Part shown: positions 1 to 8,491 of the stretch, in pieces | How the letters are laid out: every line of letters begins with the position of its first letter | How positions within the stretch are numbered: the stretch's first letter is position 1 | Assembly (NCBI GenBank): GCA_002309795.1 | Contig: DBXZ01000027.1 | Span: 642-57,550 of the forward strand | Direction of reading: 5' to 3' | Length of the DNA: 56,909 nt | DNA from: Bacteroidales bacterium UBA1199 | Lineage (GTDB): Bacteria; Bacteroidota; Bacteroidia; Bacteroidales; UBA932 | Program-made: the position numbers and the translations under genes | Notes under the pieces: model-generated | The model's database searches: none | What the model was told of the DNA's origin: nothing | The model's input: only the letters and a program-made list of their open reading frames with translations

Positions 1-720
1 CAGACCATGGAACATATAGAGCGGACCCATCCACTCGGAGTCTCGTTTGGCCAGGTAGTCGTTGACGGTGACCACATGAACGCCCTTGCCTGCCAGTGCG
101 TTCAGGAAGACCGGGAGGGTAGCCACGAGGGTCTTGCCTTCACCGGTGGCCATCTCGGCAATCTTGCCGGAATTCAGCACGATACCGCCGATCAGCTGCA
201 CGTCGTAGTGGACCATGTCCCAGGTGATGCGGTTGCCGCCGGCCATCCAGCTGTTCTGCCAGATGGCGTAATCGCCGTTGACGGTGACGAAGTCGTGCGA
301 AGCGGAGAGGGTGCGGTCGAAGTCGGTCGCCTTGACCTTGATGGTCGTATTTTCCGCAAATCGGCGGGCGGTGGACTTCATGATGGCGAAGGCCCGCGGG
401 AGAATCTTCTCCAGAACCTCCTCGATCTTTTTGTCGATGGTCTTGACCAGTTCGTCCTGCTCGGTGGCGAGCTTCTCCTTGCGGGACACCTCGATCTCCA
501 CGTCGGCGAGTTGCTCCTTAATCTTGGCCACCTTCTCCTCTTCCGGGGCGATATGATCGGCGATCAGCTGCCGGAGAGCCGCGGAGGCCTCTCTCAGCGC
601 GTCGTCAGAAAGTTTATCTATTTGTTCGTATTCAGCTTTACAGGCGTTTACAATCGGGGTCATCTTCTTCAGATCCCGGTCCGCCTTGCTGCCAAAAAGT
701 TTCTTGAGAAAATTTGCCAT
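1..720 (-). CDS. secA: Preprotein translocase ATPase SecA, N-terminal part (cut by window edge)
   Basis: SecA is the cytoplasmic ATPase that drives unfolded preproteins through the SecYEG channel. The first 240 residues are visible and read without a break from an ATG at 718-720 to the window edge. Residues 1-50 form the usual amphipathic start ([12 protein letters not shown]), residues 55-110 form a charged coiled-coil-like insertion of the kind seen in Bacteroidota SecA, and the Walker A motif ATGEGKT lies at 192-198, followed by [16 protein letters not shown] of the first nucleotide-binding domain. The C-terminal three quarters lies outside. A TATATTTG box about 34 nt upstream fits its own promoter. 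The gene is divergent from cobU and unrelated to it in function. Confidence 0.97.
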   Translation of the reverse strand, partial: MANFLKKLFGSKADRDLKKMTPIVNACKAEYEQIDKLSDDALREASAALRQLIADHIAPEEEKVAKIKEQLADVEIEVSRKEKLATEQDELVKTIDKKIEEVLEKILPRAFAIMKSTARRFAENTTIKVKATDFDRTLSASHDFVTVNGDYAIWQNSWMAGGNRITWDMVHYDVQLIGGIVLNSGKIAEMATGEGKTLVATLPVFLNALAGKGVHVVTVNDYLAKRDSEWMGPLYMFHGL

Positions 721-753
721 TAATCTGTCGGTATCAATCTTACTAATAACCGA

Positions 754-761
754 CAAATATA
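754..761 (-). promoter_or_regulatory. -7 promoter box of secA (TATATTTG)
   Basis: Read on the minus strand this is TATATTTG, a full match to the Bacteroidota sigma-ABfr -7 consensus TAnnTTTG. The expected transcript start is near 747, giving a leader of about 27 nt before the secA ATG. No clear -33 TTTG at ideal spacing is visible. Confidence 0.6.
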
Positions 762-843
762 GCAAAAATCGGGCAACTATCTATATTCTCCCTCCCCGCC
801 TGACATTTTGTCCCGGCTTCGCCGTTTCCTGCGAACTTTTCAT

Positions 844-851
844 TACCTTTG
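844..851 (+). promoter_or_regulatory. -7 promoter box of the cobUTSC operon (TACCTTTG)
   Basis: TACCTTTG matches the TAnnTTTG consensus and ends only 5 nt before the cobU ATG at 857. The expected transcript start therefore falls on or within a few bases of the start codon, suggesting a leaderless or nearly leaderless mRNA. No cobalamin riboswitch is visible in the 136-bp secA-cobU gap. Confidence 0.55.
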
Positions 852-856
852 TATTT

Positions 857-1366
857 ATGACTCGAATTATTCTGATAACCGGCGGAGCACGATCCGGAAA
901 GAGCACTTACGCAGAGAAAACGGCGTTGTCGCTCTCCGATAATCCCGTCTATCTGGCTACGTCAAGAATCTGGGACGACGAGTTCCGCAAACGGGTGGAA
1001 CGCCACCAGGAACGCCGTGGCCCGCAGTGGACCAACCTTGAAGAAGAAAAATTTCTCAGCCGTCACGACTTCACCGGCCGCGTGGTGCTGGTGGACTGTC
1101 TCACCCTCTGGGCCACCAACTTCTTCTATGACTTGGACGGCGACATCGACGCAGCCCTGGACGCCCTCCGGAAAGAGTTCGACCGACTGACCGCACAGGA
1201 TGCCACTTTCCTGCTGGTTACCAATGAGATAGGAATGGGCGGCACCTCCGAAAACGACCTGCAGCGCCGCTTTACCGACCTGCAGGGCTGGATGAACCAG
1301 TATGTCGCTTCCAAGGCCGATGAAGTCGTCCTGATGGTGAGCGGAATCCCTGTTAAAATCAAATAG
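857..1366 (+). CDS. cobU: Bifunctional adenosylcobinamide kinase / adenosylcobinamide-phosphate guanylyltransferase CobU
   Basis: CobU phosphorylates adenosylcobinamide and then transfers GMP to it, making AdoCbi-GDP for the nucleotide-loop pathway in the cytoplasm. The 169-residue protein has the family P-loop GGARSGKST at 9-17, the RHQERR segment at 49-54 whose His50 corresponds to the guanylylated histidine, the VLVDCLTLW strand and the closing VSGIPVKIK. A longer open frame starts at 686, but its first 57 residues resemble no CobU, and the P-loop must lie close to the N-terminus, so ATG 857 is chosen. It is the first gene of cobU-cobT-cobS-cobC; its TAG directly abuts the cobT ATG. Confidence 0.95.
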   Translation: MTRIILITGGARSGKSTYAEKTALSLSDNPVYLATSRIWDDEFRKRVERHQERRGPQWTNLEEEKFLSRHDFTGRVVLVDCLTLWATNFFYDLDGDIDAALDALRKEFDRLTAQDATFLLVTNEIGMGGTSENDLQRRFTDLQGWMNQYVASKADEVVLMVSGIPVKIK

Positions 1367-2413
1367 ATGATGCGCGATTTCCAGATTCACAAACCCGATG
1401 AGGCTCTCCGTCCTGCACTCCAGGAGAAGATTGACAACCTCACCAAGCCCCACGGCGCCCTGGGCCGTCTGGAGTCGCTCGCCCTGCAGGCAGGGCTGAT
1501 TCAGCAAAGCCTGACTCCCGAACTGAAGCATCCGCAAAATATCGTATTTGCAGCCGACCACGGCATCGTGGCGGAGGGTGTGAGTATCGCGCCCAAAGAG
1601 GTTACCTGGCAGCAGGTCTGCCATTTTACCCATCCGCAAGGGACCGGAGGAGTCAATTTCCTCTGCCGCCAGCACGGATTTACCCTCAAGGTGGTGGATG
1701 TGGGCGTGGATTTCGACCTGCCCGAAGACCGCGGTATCATCGACCGCAAAGTGGCCCGCGGAACCCGCATTTTCCTGCACGGCCCGGCCATGACGCAGGC
1801 GGAGTTCGACCGTTGTCTGGAGATTGGCGCGGAGATCGTCCGCCAGTGTGCCAAAGAAGGCAGCAACGTGCTGAGTTTCGGTGAGATGGGAATCGGAAAT
1901 ACCTCCGCTTCATCGCTCTGGATGAGCCGTTTCACCAGCATCCCGCTGCCCGAATGTGTGGGCGCTGGAAGCGGCCTGGACCGCGCAGGCGTAGCGCACA
2001 AACTCGCCGTGCTGCAGCAAGCGGCCGCGAACTATTCCGGTGACGGCACTCCGTGCGACTGGATGCGCTGGTTCGGCGGATTCGAGATGGTTGCGGCCGT
2101 GGGTGCGATGCTCCAGGCGGCGGAACTGAAAATGGTGATCCTGGTGGACGGATTCATCATGACCGCCTGCATGTTGGCAGCCATGCAACTGGCACCGGAC
2201 GTGAAAGCGTACGCCGTATTCGGCCATTGCGGCGACGAATCGGGTCACCGCAAACTGCTCGATGCGATGGGCGCGGAACCCCTGCTCAGCCTGGGATTGC
2301 GGCTCGGTGAAGGTACCGGGGCCATCTGTGCCTATCCCATCCTGGAGTCGGCCGTCCGGATGATCAACGAAATGGACAGCTTCCGCGACGCGGAAATCAC
2401 CAAATATTTTTAA
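1367..2413 (+). CDS. cobT: Nicotinate-nucleotide:dimethylbenzimidazole phosphoribosyltransferase CobT
   Basis: CobT activates the lower-ligand base by transferring phosphoribose from nicotinate mononucleotide, giving alpha-ribazole 5'-phosphate. The 348 residues match the family length. Visible signatures are [10 protein letters not shown] (27-36), FAADHGI (61-67), the glycine-rich GEMGIGNTS (172-180), and LGEGTGA with Glu315, equivalent to the catalytic Glu317 of Salmonella CobT. The start follows the cobU stop with no gap, and a second in-frame ATG lies one codon later. No bluB or other base-synthesis gene is in the window, so the source of the lower ligand cannot be told here. Confidence 0.96.
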   Translation: MMRDFQIHKPDEALRPALQEKIDNLTKPHGALGRLESLALQAGLIQQSLTPELKHPQNIVFAADHGIVAEGVSIAPKEVTWQQVCHFTHPQGTGGVNFLCRQHGFTLKVVDVGVDFDLPEDRGIIDRKVARGTRIFLHGPAMTQAEFDRCLEIGAEIVRQCAKEGSNVLSFGEMGIGNTSASSLWMSRFTSIPLPECVGAGSGLDRAGVAHKLAVLQQAAANYSGDGTPCDWMRWFGGFEMVAAVGAMLQAAELKMVILVDGFIMTACMLAAMQLAPDVKAYAVFGHCGDESGHRKLLDAMGAEPLLSLGLRLGEGTGAICAYPILESAVRMINEMDSFRDAEITKYF

Positions 2414-2416
2414 ACG

Positions 2417-3184
2417 ATGAGACTGCTCGCCGCCTTCACCTTCTTTACCCGCCTGCCCTTCTGGCGCATCCGGGAGATTCCTGCCGACTCTTTCAAGCGG
2501 GTGGTCCCGCTCTGGCCGCTGGTGGGATGGTTTACGGGCTTCCTGATAGCCCTCACTTTCTGGCTTGCCTCGCAGGTGATGCCGCTGACGCCGGCGTGGA
2601 TTCTGGCCCTGGTGGTGCGGCTGCTGATGACCGGCGCGCTGCACGAAGACGGCCTGGCCGATTTTATAGACGGATTCGGCGGCGGCACCTCGCGCGAGCG
2701 CCGGCTGGCCATCATGAAAGACTCGCACATAGGCACTTACGGTGTAATCGGGCTGATTGCCTACTTCGCGCTGATGCTGCAGTTGCCGAGTGTCATTTCG
2801 CGCGATTCGCTCTGTCTGGTCCTGCTTTGCGGAGACGCCTGGGCCAAGTGCTGCGCCGCGCAACTCATCAACCTGCTGCCCTATGCGCGCACGGAAGAGG
2901 AGGCCAAAAACAAGACCATCTACAACCGGATGAAGTGGCACGAGGCGCTGTTCTGCCTGGCTGCCGGACTGGCGCCTGTCCTGGTGCTGACCTTTGTGCT
3001 GCACTGGATGCCGGTTTGCTTCCTCCCCCTGATGCTCGTTCCGGTGGCTGTGATGCTGCTCCTGGCACTGCTGATGAAGCGCAAGATCCAAGGTTACACC
3101 GGCGACTGCTGCGGCGCCACCTTCCTGCTGTGCGAACTTTCGCTCTATCTCGCTGTTTTAATTGCTTTTCCTTTCTGGGCCTGA
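2417..3184 (+). CDS. cobS: Adenosylcobinamide-GDP ribazoletransferase CobS (cobalamin-5'-phosphate synthase)
   Basis: CobS is an integral membrane enzyme joining AdoCbi-GDP with alpha-ribazole (phosphate) to form cobalamin (phosphate). The 255-residue protein is strongly hydrophobic with several predicted membrane segments. It carries the family motif HEDGLADFIDG (76-86), whose acidic residues probably bind the divalent metal, followed by GGGTSRERRLAIMKDSHIGTYGV-like sequence. It starts 3 nt after the cobT stop and ends 1 nt before cobC, so it is co-transcribed with both. Length and motif order are normal. Confidence 0.95.
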   Translation: MRLLAAFTFFTRLPFWRIREIPADSFKRVVPLWPLVGWFTGFLIALTFWLASQVMPLTPAWILALVVRLLMTGALHEDGLADFIDGFGGGTSRERRLAIMKDSHIGTYGVIGLIAYFALMLQLPSVISRDSLCLVLLCGDAWAKCCAAQLINLLPYARTEEEAKNKTIYNRMKWHEALFCLAAGLAPVLVLTFVLHWMPVCFLPLMLVPVAVMLLLALLMKRKIQGYTGDCCGATFLLCELSLYLAVLIAFPFWA

Positions 3185-3185
3185 T

Positions 3186-3716
3186 ATGGAAGTCATTCTC
3201 GTTCGCCACACCTCCGTGGATGTACCTGCCGGAACCTGCTACGGGCAGACCGACGTGCCACTGAAAGATACGTTTGCCGTTGAAGCCGCCGCTACACAGG
3301 GGGCGCTCTCTGCATTGGGCAAGCCCGATGCCGTCTTCACCAGCCCGCTTTCGCGCTGCGTGCGGCTTGCGGAGTTTTGCGGCTATCCGGATGCAACCCG
3401 CGACGCCCGCCTGCTGGAGATGAACTTCGGGGAGTGGGAGATGCAGCGGTATGAGGAGATTCACGATCCTTACATCGAAGACTGGTATGAAGATTACATC
3501 AATCTTCCCGTCCCCGGCGGCGAATCCTTTATGATGCAGTACAAGCGCGTTACGGCTTTCCTGGAGGAGATCCGCAATCAATCTTTCGAACGGGTGCTGA
3601 TCTTCGCCCACGGGGGGGTGCTGGCCTGCGCCAAAATCTTCGCCGGCCTTTCCGCCCCCAAAGAGGCTTTCTTCAACCTCACGCCCTACGGAGGTTTCAT
3701 CAAGATACAATTGTAG
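3186..3716 (+). CDS. cobC: Alpha-ribazole phosphatase CobC (histidine phosphatase family)
   Basis: A 176-residue phosphoglycerate-mutase-like phosphatase that would remove the 5'-phosphate from alpha-ribazole phosphate or cobalamin phosphate. The catalytic LVRHT motif is at 5-9 (His8 is the phospho-acceptor), the acidic LLEMNFGEWE at 76-85 and the second histidine in AHGGV at 141-145. Substrate assignment rests on its place as last gene of cobU-cobT-cobS; by sequence alone it could be a general histidine phosphatase. ATG 3186 is preferred over an in-frame ATG at 3162 inside cobS because RHT must sit at the N-terminus. Its last 17 nt overlap the convergent cbiJ-cbiD gene. Confidence 0.88.
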   Translation: MEVILVRHTSVDVPAGTCYGQTDVPLKDTFAVEAAATQGALSALGKPDAVFTSPLSRCVRLAEFCGYPDATRDARLLEMNFGEWEMQRYEEIHDPYIEDWYEDYINLPVPGGESFMMQYKRVTAFLEEIRNQSFERVLIFAHGGVLACAKIFAGLSAPKEAFFNLTPYGGFIKIQL

Positions 3717-5496
3717 CGCCGGTTTCGTCCAGCAGAAGAATCTCCAGCTTCCCTGCAGAAGCGGGATAGGCTGCTGCGCAGGCGGTGCGGCAACGGTCCA
3801 GGATAGCGCCCAGGAAACGGCGGGCATCGTCGGGAGTAAGTGCAGTCCAGAGTTCGCGGGCCAGCGTCAGGCGGTCAATCACCCCGGCAGCAGCCGGTGA
3901 ACAGCCGGCTTCCGCGGCAACTCCCTTCAGGAATTCACGGTTCATCAACACGCTACGGCTGTGTGTATCCAGGTGTCCTTCAGCCAGTTTTACGGCCTTA
4001 CCGAGCATCACGCCCATCGTGACGCGACGGACGCCCAGGTCGGCAGCCTGTTTGAGCGTCTCGCCCACGAGATTGCCATAATGGATGAAAGCCTGCGGCG
4101 GAAAGTCGGGGAAGCGGCTCTTCAGGAAGGCCTCGCTCTTGGCACCGGAATTGATGACCAGATGGTCGGCACCGACGGCCAGGGCCACCTCCATCTCCTT
4201 GCGAAGCGCATCCACAAAGGCTTGGTCGGAGAAGGGACGGACAATGCCTGAAGTACCGATAATGGAGATGCCGTCCACCACGCCCAGTTTGGGATTGAAG
4301 GTCTTGAGTGCCAGCTCCCGGCCTCCCGGAACAGAAATAGTTACGTCCAGTCCGCCGTCGTAGAGCGCGGAGAGTTCGCGGGTCATCATTTCGCGCGGAA
4401 CGCGGTTGATGGCCGGGCCGCCCACGGGAAGCCCGAGTCCGGGCAGCGTCACCCGTCCGACCCCCTCACCTTGCAGGAAATGCACGCCCGGCTCATCCGA
4501 AAATGCTACTGTCGCAACAATCGCACTGCCGTTCGTTACATCCGGGTCATCGCCGGCATCTTTGATGACGGTGGCCGTGGCGGAAACGCGCGATTCCCGG
4601 GTCACTTTTGCCACGGACAATGCCAACTCCTCCCCGTCCGGGAAGGTGACGGAGACCGAATCGCCGGCAGGACGGCCGAGCAATGCGAGCAACGCTGCCT
4701 TGGAAGCCGCAGTGGCGCAGGCCCCGGTGGTAAAACCGGTCCGCAGCGGGAAGAATCCGGGCAGCAGCCGCTCGATCTCGCGACGCAGACCGTGTTCACC
4801 CGTCACGGTGACAAAACCTTCGGGCAGGGCCGGCCGCTCCACGGCATAGACCGGAATACCGGCTGCGCGGGCCGCGGAGACCTTTTCGTCGAATCCGCCG
4901 CTTTCACCGCTCTCCTTGGTCAGGATGGCCTGCGGATGCAGTTCGGCCAGCAGCGACGCGGTGTCGTCGGCCGCATAATAGACGAGTTGATTCAATGGAA
5001 ATCCCTCTGCCGAGGCCAGCGCACGGGACTCGTCGCGGTCCAGAATCCTAAGCCGGCAGTCGTGCCGTTCCCAGTAAGGCCGCAACGCGCGGATGGTCTG
5101 CACGCCGGTCAGTGCCAGCAGACTGGAGATGCCGTCGGCCTCCAGGCGCCGGATGGCGTCGGCATAATCCCGACACCAGATGATATCCCGGCTCCGCGGC
5201 GGGAAAACGCGCTCCACGCGGATGACGGGCAGTTCCAACTCTTCCGCCACGGCAGCCACCGTCCGGTGGAGTTCCGCGGCGAAAGGATGTCCGGCGTCAA
5301 TCAGCAGCCGGATATCGTGCTCAGCACAGAAAAGCGCCATGGCGGAGGCGTCCATCGCTCCGGTGACATGCGTTCCGTGCAGACATTCAATCTGTTGCAA
5401 AGTATCCCGGGTGGAATACCAATAGGGCGAACCCGCTGCATCCGCCACGCGGACCGCAAGTCGTCCTTCAGTCGTTCCACCGAGAATCAGGATCAT
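3700..5496 (-). CDS. cbiJD: Fusion: cobalt-precorrin-6A reductase CbiJ + cobalt-precorrin-5B C1-methyltransferase CbiD
   Basis: Two consecutive activities of the anaerobic corrin pathway in one 598-residue chain. Residues 1-245 are CbiJ/CobK: an N-terminal ILGGTTEGR NAD(P)H-binding strand, IDAGHPFA (66-73) and the signature LTKESGESGG (192-201). Residues 250-598 are CbiD, opening with the diagnostic RTGFTTGACATAASKAAL and containing INRVPREMM and IIGTSGIVRP. CbiD puts a methyl on C1 and CbiJ then reduces the macrocycle. Its ATG overlaps the upstream cbiG-cbiF stop in an ATGA, implying translational coupling. It is the last gene of the long minus-strand block. Such fusions are known in Bacteroidota. 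Confidence 0.95.
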   Translation of the reverse strand: MILILGGTTEGRLAVRVADAAGSPYWYSTRDTLQQIECLHGTHVTGAMDASAMALFCAEHDIRLLIDAGHPFAAELHRTVAAVAEELELPVIRVERVFPPRSRDIIWCRDYADAIRRLEADGISSLLALTGVQTIRALRPYWERHDCRLRILDRDESRALASAEGFPLNQLVYYAADDTASLLAELHPQAILTKESGESGGFDEKVSAARAAGIPVYAVERPALPEGFVTVTGEHGLRREIERLLPGFFPLRTGFTTGACATAASKAALLALLGRPAGDSVSVTFPDGEELALSVAKVTRESRVSATATVIKDAGDDPDVTNGSAIVATVAFSDEPGVHFLQGEGVGRVTLPGLGLPVGGPAINRVPREMMTRELSALYDGGLDVTISVPGGRELALKTFNPKLGVVDGISIIGTSGIVRPFSDQAFVDALRKEMEVALAVGADHLVINSGAKSEAFLKSRFPDFPPQAFIHYGNLVGETLKQAADLGVRRVTMGVMLGKAVKLAEGHLDTHSRSVLMNREFLKGVAAEAGCSPAAAGVIDRLTLARELWTALTPDDARRFLGAILDRCRTACAAAYPASAGKLEILLLDETGATIVS

Positions 5497-7301
5497 TTGC
5501 GGAAGAGGTGTTTGAATTCGTGGGCATAGAGCCGCGAGAGCCCTTCGCGGTTGCCGATGGCTTCACCCACCACAAGCAACGTAGTGAGCGTCAGGTTGTT
5601 TTCTCGCACAATCCGGGCCAGGTCGCGGAGCTCGCCGCGATAGATGCGCTCCTCCTTCCAGGTGAGTTTGTAGCAGGCTGCCACCGGCGTTTCGGGCGGA
5701 TAGGCCTGCAACAGCTCTTCCTGCACCTCTTCCACGATGGCCGCGCTCAGGTAGATACACATGGTGCTCTGCGACTGGGCCAGCTTGTGCAGCTGTTCGC
5801 GCTCGGGCATCGGGGTACGTCCCTCCCCGCGCGTGAGAATGATGGTCTGCACCTTTTCGGGGATGGTAAACTGGGAGCGGAGCGCAGCGGCAGCCGCCTG
5901 GAAAGCGGAGATGCCGGGGGTGATGTGGTAACGCATGCCGTACCGGTCAAAGAAGGCCATCTGCTCCTGAATGGCGCCGTAGAGGCACGGATCGCCCGTG
6001 TGGAGCCGCACCACCAGCAGCCCGCGGTCGTAGTATTCTTTCATCAGCGCGAACTGCTCCTCCAGGTCCATGGAGGCGGAGCTGCGAACCTCGCAGCCGG
6101 GTTTGGCGTAGTGCGTGAGTTCTACGGGAACCAGGCTGCCGGCATAGAGAATCAGGTCGGCCGTCTCCAGGAACCGTTTGCCGCGCACGGAGACCAACTC
6201 CGGATCGCCCGGACCGGCTCCCACGATTTCTATATGACCACCGCGGAATGAAGCCGCCTCCTGCGCCAGCGCGAAGGTAAAGTCGGCGCCCTCCTGCAGG
6301 CGTCCTTTCTGTTTTTCCATGAGCAGCGGACCGCAACCGGCACTGCGAAGTGCCGCAGCCTCCGCTACACCGGGGCACCCGGTCACCTCCAGTGCCTTTT
6401 CGGACGGATTCGGAACGGGAATCTCCGCCAACTCGCCGGCCTGCCAGATTTCAGCGGTGGCCGGAGCGAACTCGGCCAGCAGGTTTTGGAGCAACGGCTC
6501 ATCCTGCTTCAGCGCGATGGTAGAGACGGTGGCCACGCTGGCGGGGGCGTACCCGGCGCGCCGGATTTCAGCGGCAATGTGTGCTGCGATTCCTTCTGTC
6601 GGACATTGTTTCCTGCAACCGAATCCCAAATGAAGCACCGGCGGGCAGTAATGCAGCACCGTCAGGCCATCCGGAAGCTCCGGAAGCAAACGGGGCGTCA
6701 CCGCAATCAGCAACTCCGCATCTGTCAAATCGAGTTTGGAGCGGTCGGTGCAAAGGGCGACGTGCGGCGGCAGGGTGCGTTCCAGATAGGTAGCTCCGGC
6801 ATCACGGACCTCCAGCAACAGCACGGTGGGCCGTTTCTGCACAAATGCGAACACGGCGCGGTTCATCTGCGCCGGCGTGGACGTGCACCGCCAGCCGAAC
6901 CGTTGGCCCAGCGTATCCAGGGCCCAAAGGCCTTCGTTGTCGCTCTGCGTGGTGACGACCGCCTCGGCGCCCAGAATCTCAGCCAGTTCTCGGCTCAGTT
7001 CGTTGGCCCCGCCCAGGTGGCCCGAGACCACGGGAATCACGAACTTTCCGGTAGAATCCACGCAAACCACGGCCGGATCGCTGTATTTGTTGTGGAGCGC
7101 CGGGGCGATACTGCGCACGCAGATGCCCAGCGCACCCACGAAGACAAATGCCCAGTACTTATCCCAGTTCTCTTTCAGGAAGGGACCGACGGGGCCGGTC
7201 TCCGCCTTGGTGAAGATATGGGAGGGCTTGATATGGCGGGCGATGCTTTTCGCCAGCGGAAGCGCCGATTCGGATATCAGTATGATGGCAGTCTCTTTCA
7301 T
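5493..7301 (-). CDS. cbiGF: Fusion: cobalt-precorrin-5A hydrolase CbiG + cobalt-precorrin-4 C11-methyltransferase CbiF
   Basis: The 602-residue chain has CbiG at about 1-350: a GALGICVRSIAPAL core, VDSTGKFVIPVVSGHLGGAN (81-100), then the CobE-like C-terminal part with LGFGCRKQCP (225-234). CbiF/CobM follows from about 355, starting IEIVGAGPGDPELVSVRG, with the SAM-binding YAGSLVP, the RLHTGDPCLYGA loop and TPGISAF. CbiF methylates C11; CbiG opens the delta-lactone and releases acetaldehyde, so the fusion again joins successive steps. Upstream and downstream junctions are ATGA overlaps. Both parts look intact. Confidence 0.95.
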   Translation of the reverse strand: MKETAIILISESALPLAKSIARHIKPSHIFTKAETGPVGPFLKENWDKYWAFVFVGALGICVRSIAPALHNKYSDPAVVCVDSTGKFVIPVVSGHLGGANELSRELAEILGAEAVVTTQSDNEGLWALDTLGQRFGWRCTSTPAQMNRAVFAFVQKRPTVLLLEVRDAGATYLERTLPPHVALCTDRSKLDLTDAELLIAVTPRLLPELPDGLTVLHYCPPVLHLGFGCRKQCPTEGIAAHIAAEIRRAGYAPASVATVSTIALKQDEPLLQNLLAEFAPATAEIWQAGELAEIPVPNPSEKALEVTGCPGVAEAAALRSAGCGPLLMEKQKGRLQEGADFTFALAQEAASFRGGHIEIVGAGPGDPELVSVRGKRFLETADLILYAGSLVPVELTHYAKPGCEVRSSASMDLEEQFALMKEYYDRGLLVVRLHTGDPCLYGAIQEQMAFFDRYGMRYHITPGISAFQAAAAALRSQFTIPEKVQTIILTRGEGRTPMPEREQLHKLAQSQSTMCIYLSAAIVEEVQEELLQAYPPETPVAACYKLTWKEERIYRGELRDLARIVRENNLTLTTLLVVGEAIGNREGLSRLYAHEFKHLFRK

Positions 7302-8491
7302 TCGGCACGAAGTATTTCAATGGGGTTGTGGGCGTCGACCGCGACGTGCATGGATCCTGTGATGCGGCGGCCGGCAGCCGCTACGCTCTCGCGGAACAGG
7401 GTACGGGTCTCTTCGCTGACGCCGTTGAAGACAATCACGCCGCCCGGTGCGAGCACTTCAGCGATGCGGCGGACCATCTCGGGAAGTTTGCCGCCGTGAC
7501 CGCCTATGAAGACAGCGTCGGGGGCCGGCAAACCGCTGAGATCCGCTTCCAGGAAGTCCCCGATGCGGACATCGATGCCGGGAGCACCGAAACGGCGGGC
7601 ATTGTTCGCAATCAGTTCGCGGCCGGCCTCCCGAATTTCGAACGCGGTCACGTTCAAATGCGGGAACTGCAGCCGGGCCTCAATGGAGATGGATCCGGTG
7701 CAGAATCCCACATCCCAGAAGTTCCGGCGGCCGCGCAGATCCAGCATGGAGAGCGTCAGGAGCCGGATGGGCATCTTGGTAATCATATTCACGCGGCCGT
7801 CCAGCAGGTCGAACTCCTTTTCCGAAAGGCCGAAGGGCCTGCGGTGCACAGCCGTTCGCTCCAGCAGCAGGCAGTTCGGGAAGGCGAATTCCATGGCCGC
7901 GGCATCCTGCAGTTCCCCGGACCAGATGCGCTGGGACGCCCGGTTGCCGAGGCATTCGCCCACGTGCATCCGGTAGTTGTCGTAGCCGTATTCCAGCATC
8001 CGGGCCGCAATGGCAGCCGGGGTGTGGACCCGGTCGGTGAGCACGCCCATCAACCTCTCGCCTTCAATCAAAGCCTGGTCGAAGCGCGGCCAGGGACGGC
8101 CGGTCAGCGAAACGGCCCGCATCTCCTGGTAGGGCAGGCTGAGCGCATGCGCGAGCATCTGCAGGGAATTGAAGACGGGAATCACGGAGAGAGCGGCCTC
8201 CGGCAGCCGGTCGCGCAAGGTGCCGGCAAATCCGAAGAAGAGCGGATCGCCCGAGGCGAAAACCACCACTTCCGGGCACGCTTTATACTGTTCAAATACC
8301 GCATCGAGCGGCACGGTGATATCAATCCAGCGGGCTCCGGCGGGCAACAGGTGCGCCACGATTTCGTGGTGCCGCTTTCCACCCGAGAAGACTTTTCCCG
8401 CAGCGATGGCCTCCAAGGCCTCCTGCGGCAGGGTGGCCTGCTGTTCATCGGAGAGCCCGATAACGGTGAAGTGCTGGCGGTTACTAGACAT
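7298..8491 (-). CDS. cbiET: Fusion: cobalt-precorrin-7 C5-methyltransferase CbiE + cobalt-precorrin-6B C15-methyltransferase (decarboxylating) CbiT
   Basis: A 397-residue CobL-type protein. The CbiE half (1 to about 200) is a tetrapyrrole methylase with FTVIGLSDE near the start, a GGKRHH segment and FASGDPLFFG. The CbiT half (about 205-397) is a class I SAM methyltransferase with WDVGFCTGSISIE as motif I and FIGGHGGKLPEM. Together they methylate C5 and C15 and decarboxylate the C12 acetate. The start overlaps the end of cbiH-cbiC by 8 nt. CbiE/CbiT fusion is widespread, as in CobL of the aerobic route. Confidence 0.95.
   Translation of the reverse strand: MSSNRQHFTVIGLSDEQQATLPQEALEAIAAGKVFSGGKRHHEIVAHLLPAGARWIDITVPLDAVFEQYKACPEVVVFASGDPLFFGFAGTLRDRLPEAALSVIPVFNSLQMLAHALSLPYQEMRAVSLTGRPWPRFDQALIEGERLMGVLTDRVHTPAAIAARMLEYGYDNYRMHVGECLGNRASQRIWSGELQDAAAMEFAFPNCLLLERTAVHRRPFGLSEKEFDLLDGRVNMITKMPIRLLTLSMLDLRGRRNFWDVGFCTGSISIEARLQFPHLNVTAFEIREAGRELIANNARRFGAPGIDVRIGDFLEADLSGLPAPDAVFIGGHGGKLPEMVRRIAEVLAPGGVIVFNGVSEETRTLFRESVAAAGRRITGSMHVAVDAHNPIEILRAE

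Noticed and set aside
721..856. Third cobalamin riboswitch before cobU
   Set aside because: No B12 box or other core element was found in the 136-bp gap.
686..856. Longer N-terminus of CobU
   Set aside because: The extra 57 codons cross the promoter box and include residues unlike CobU; the P-loop must be N-terminal.
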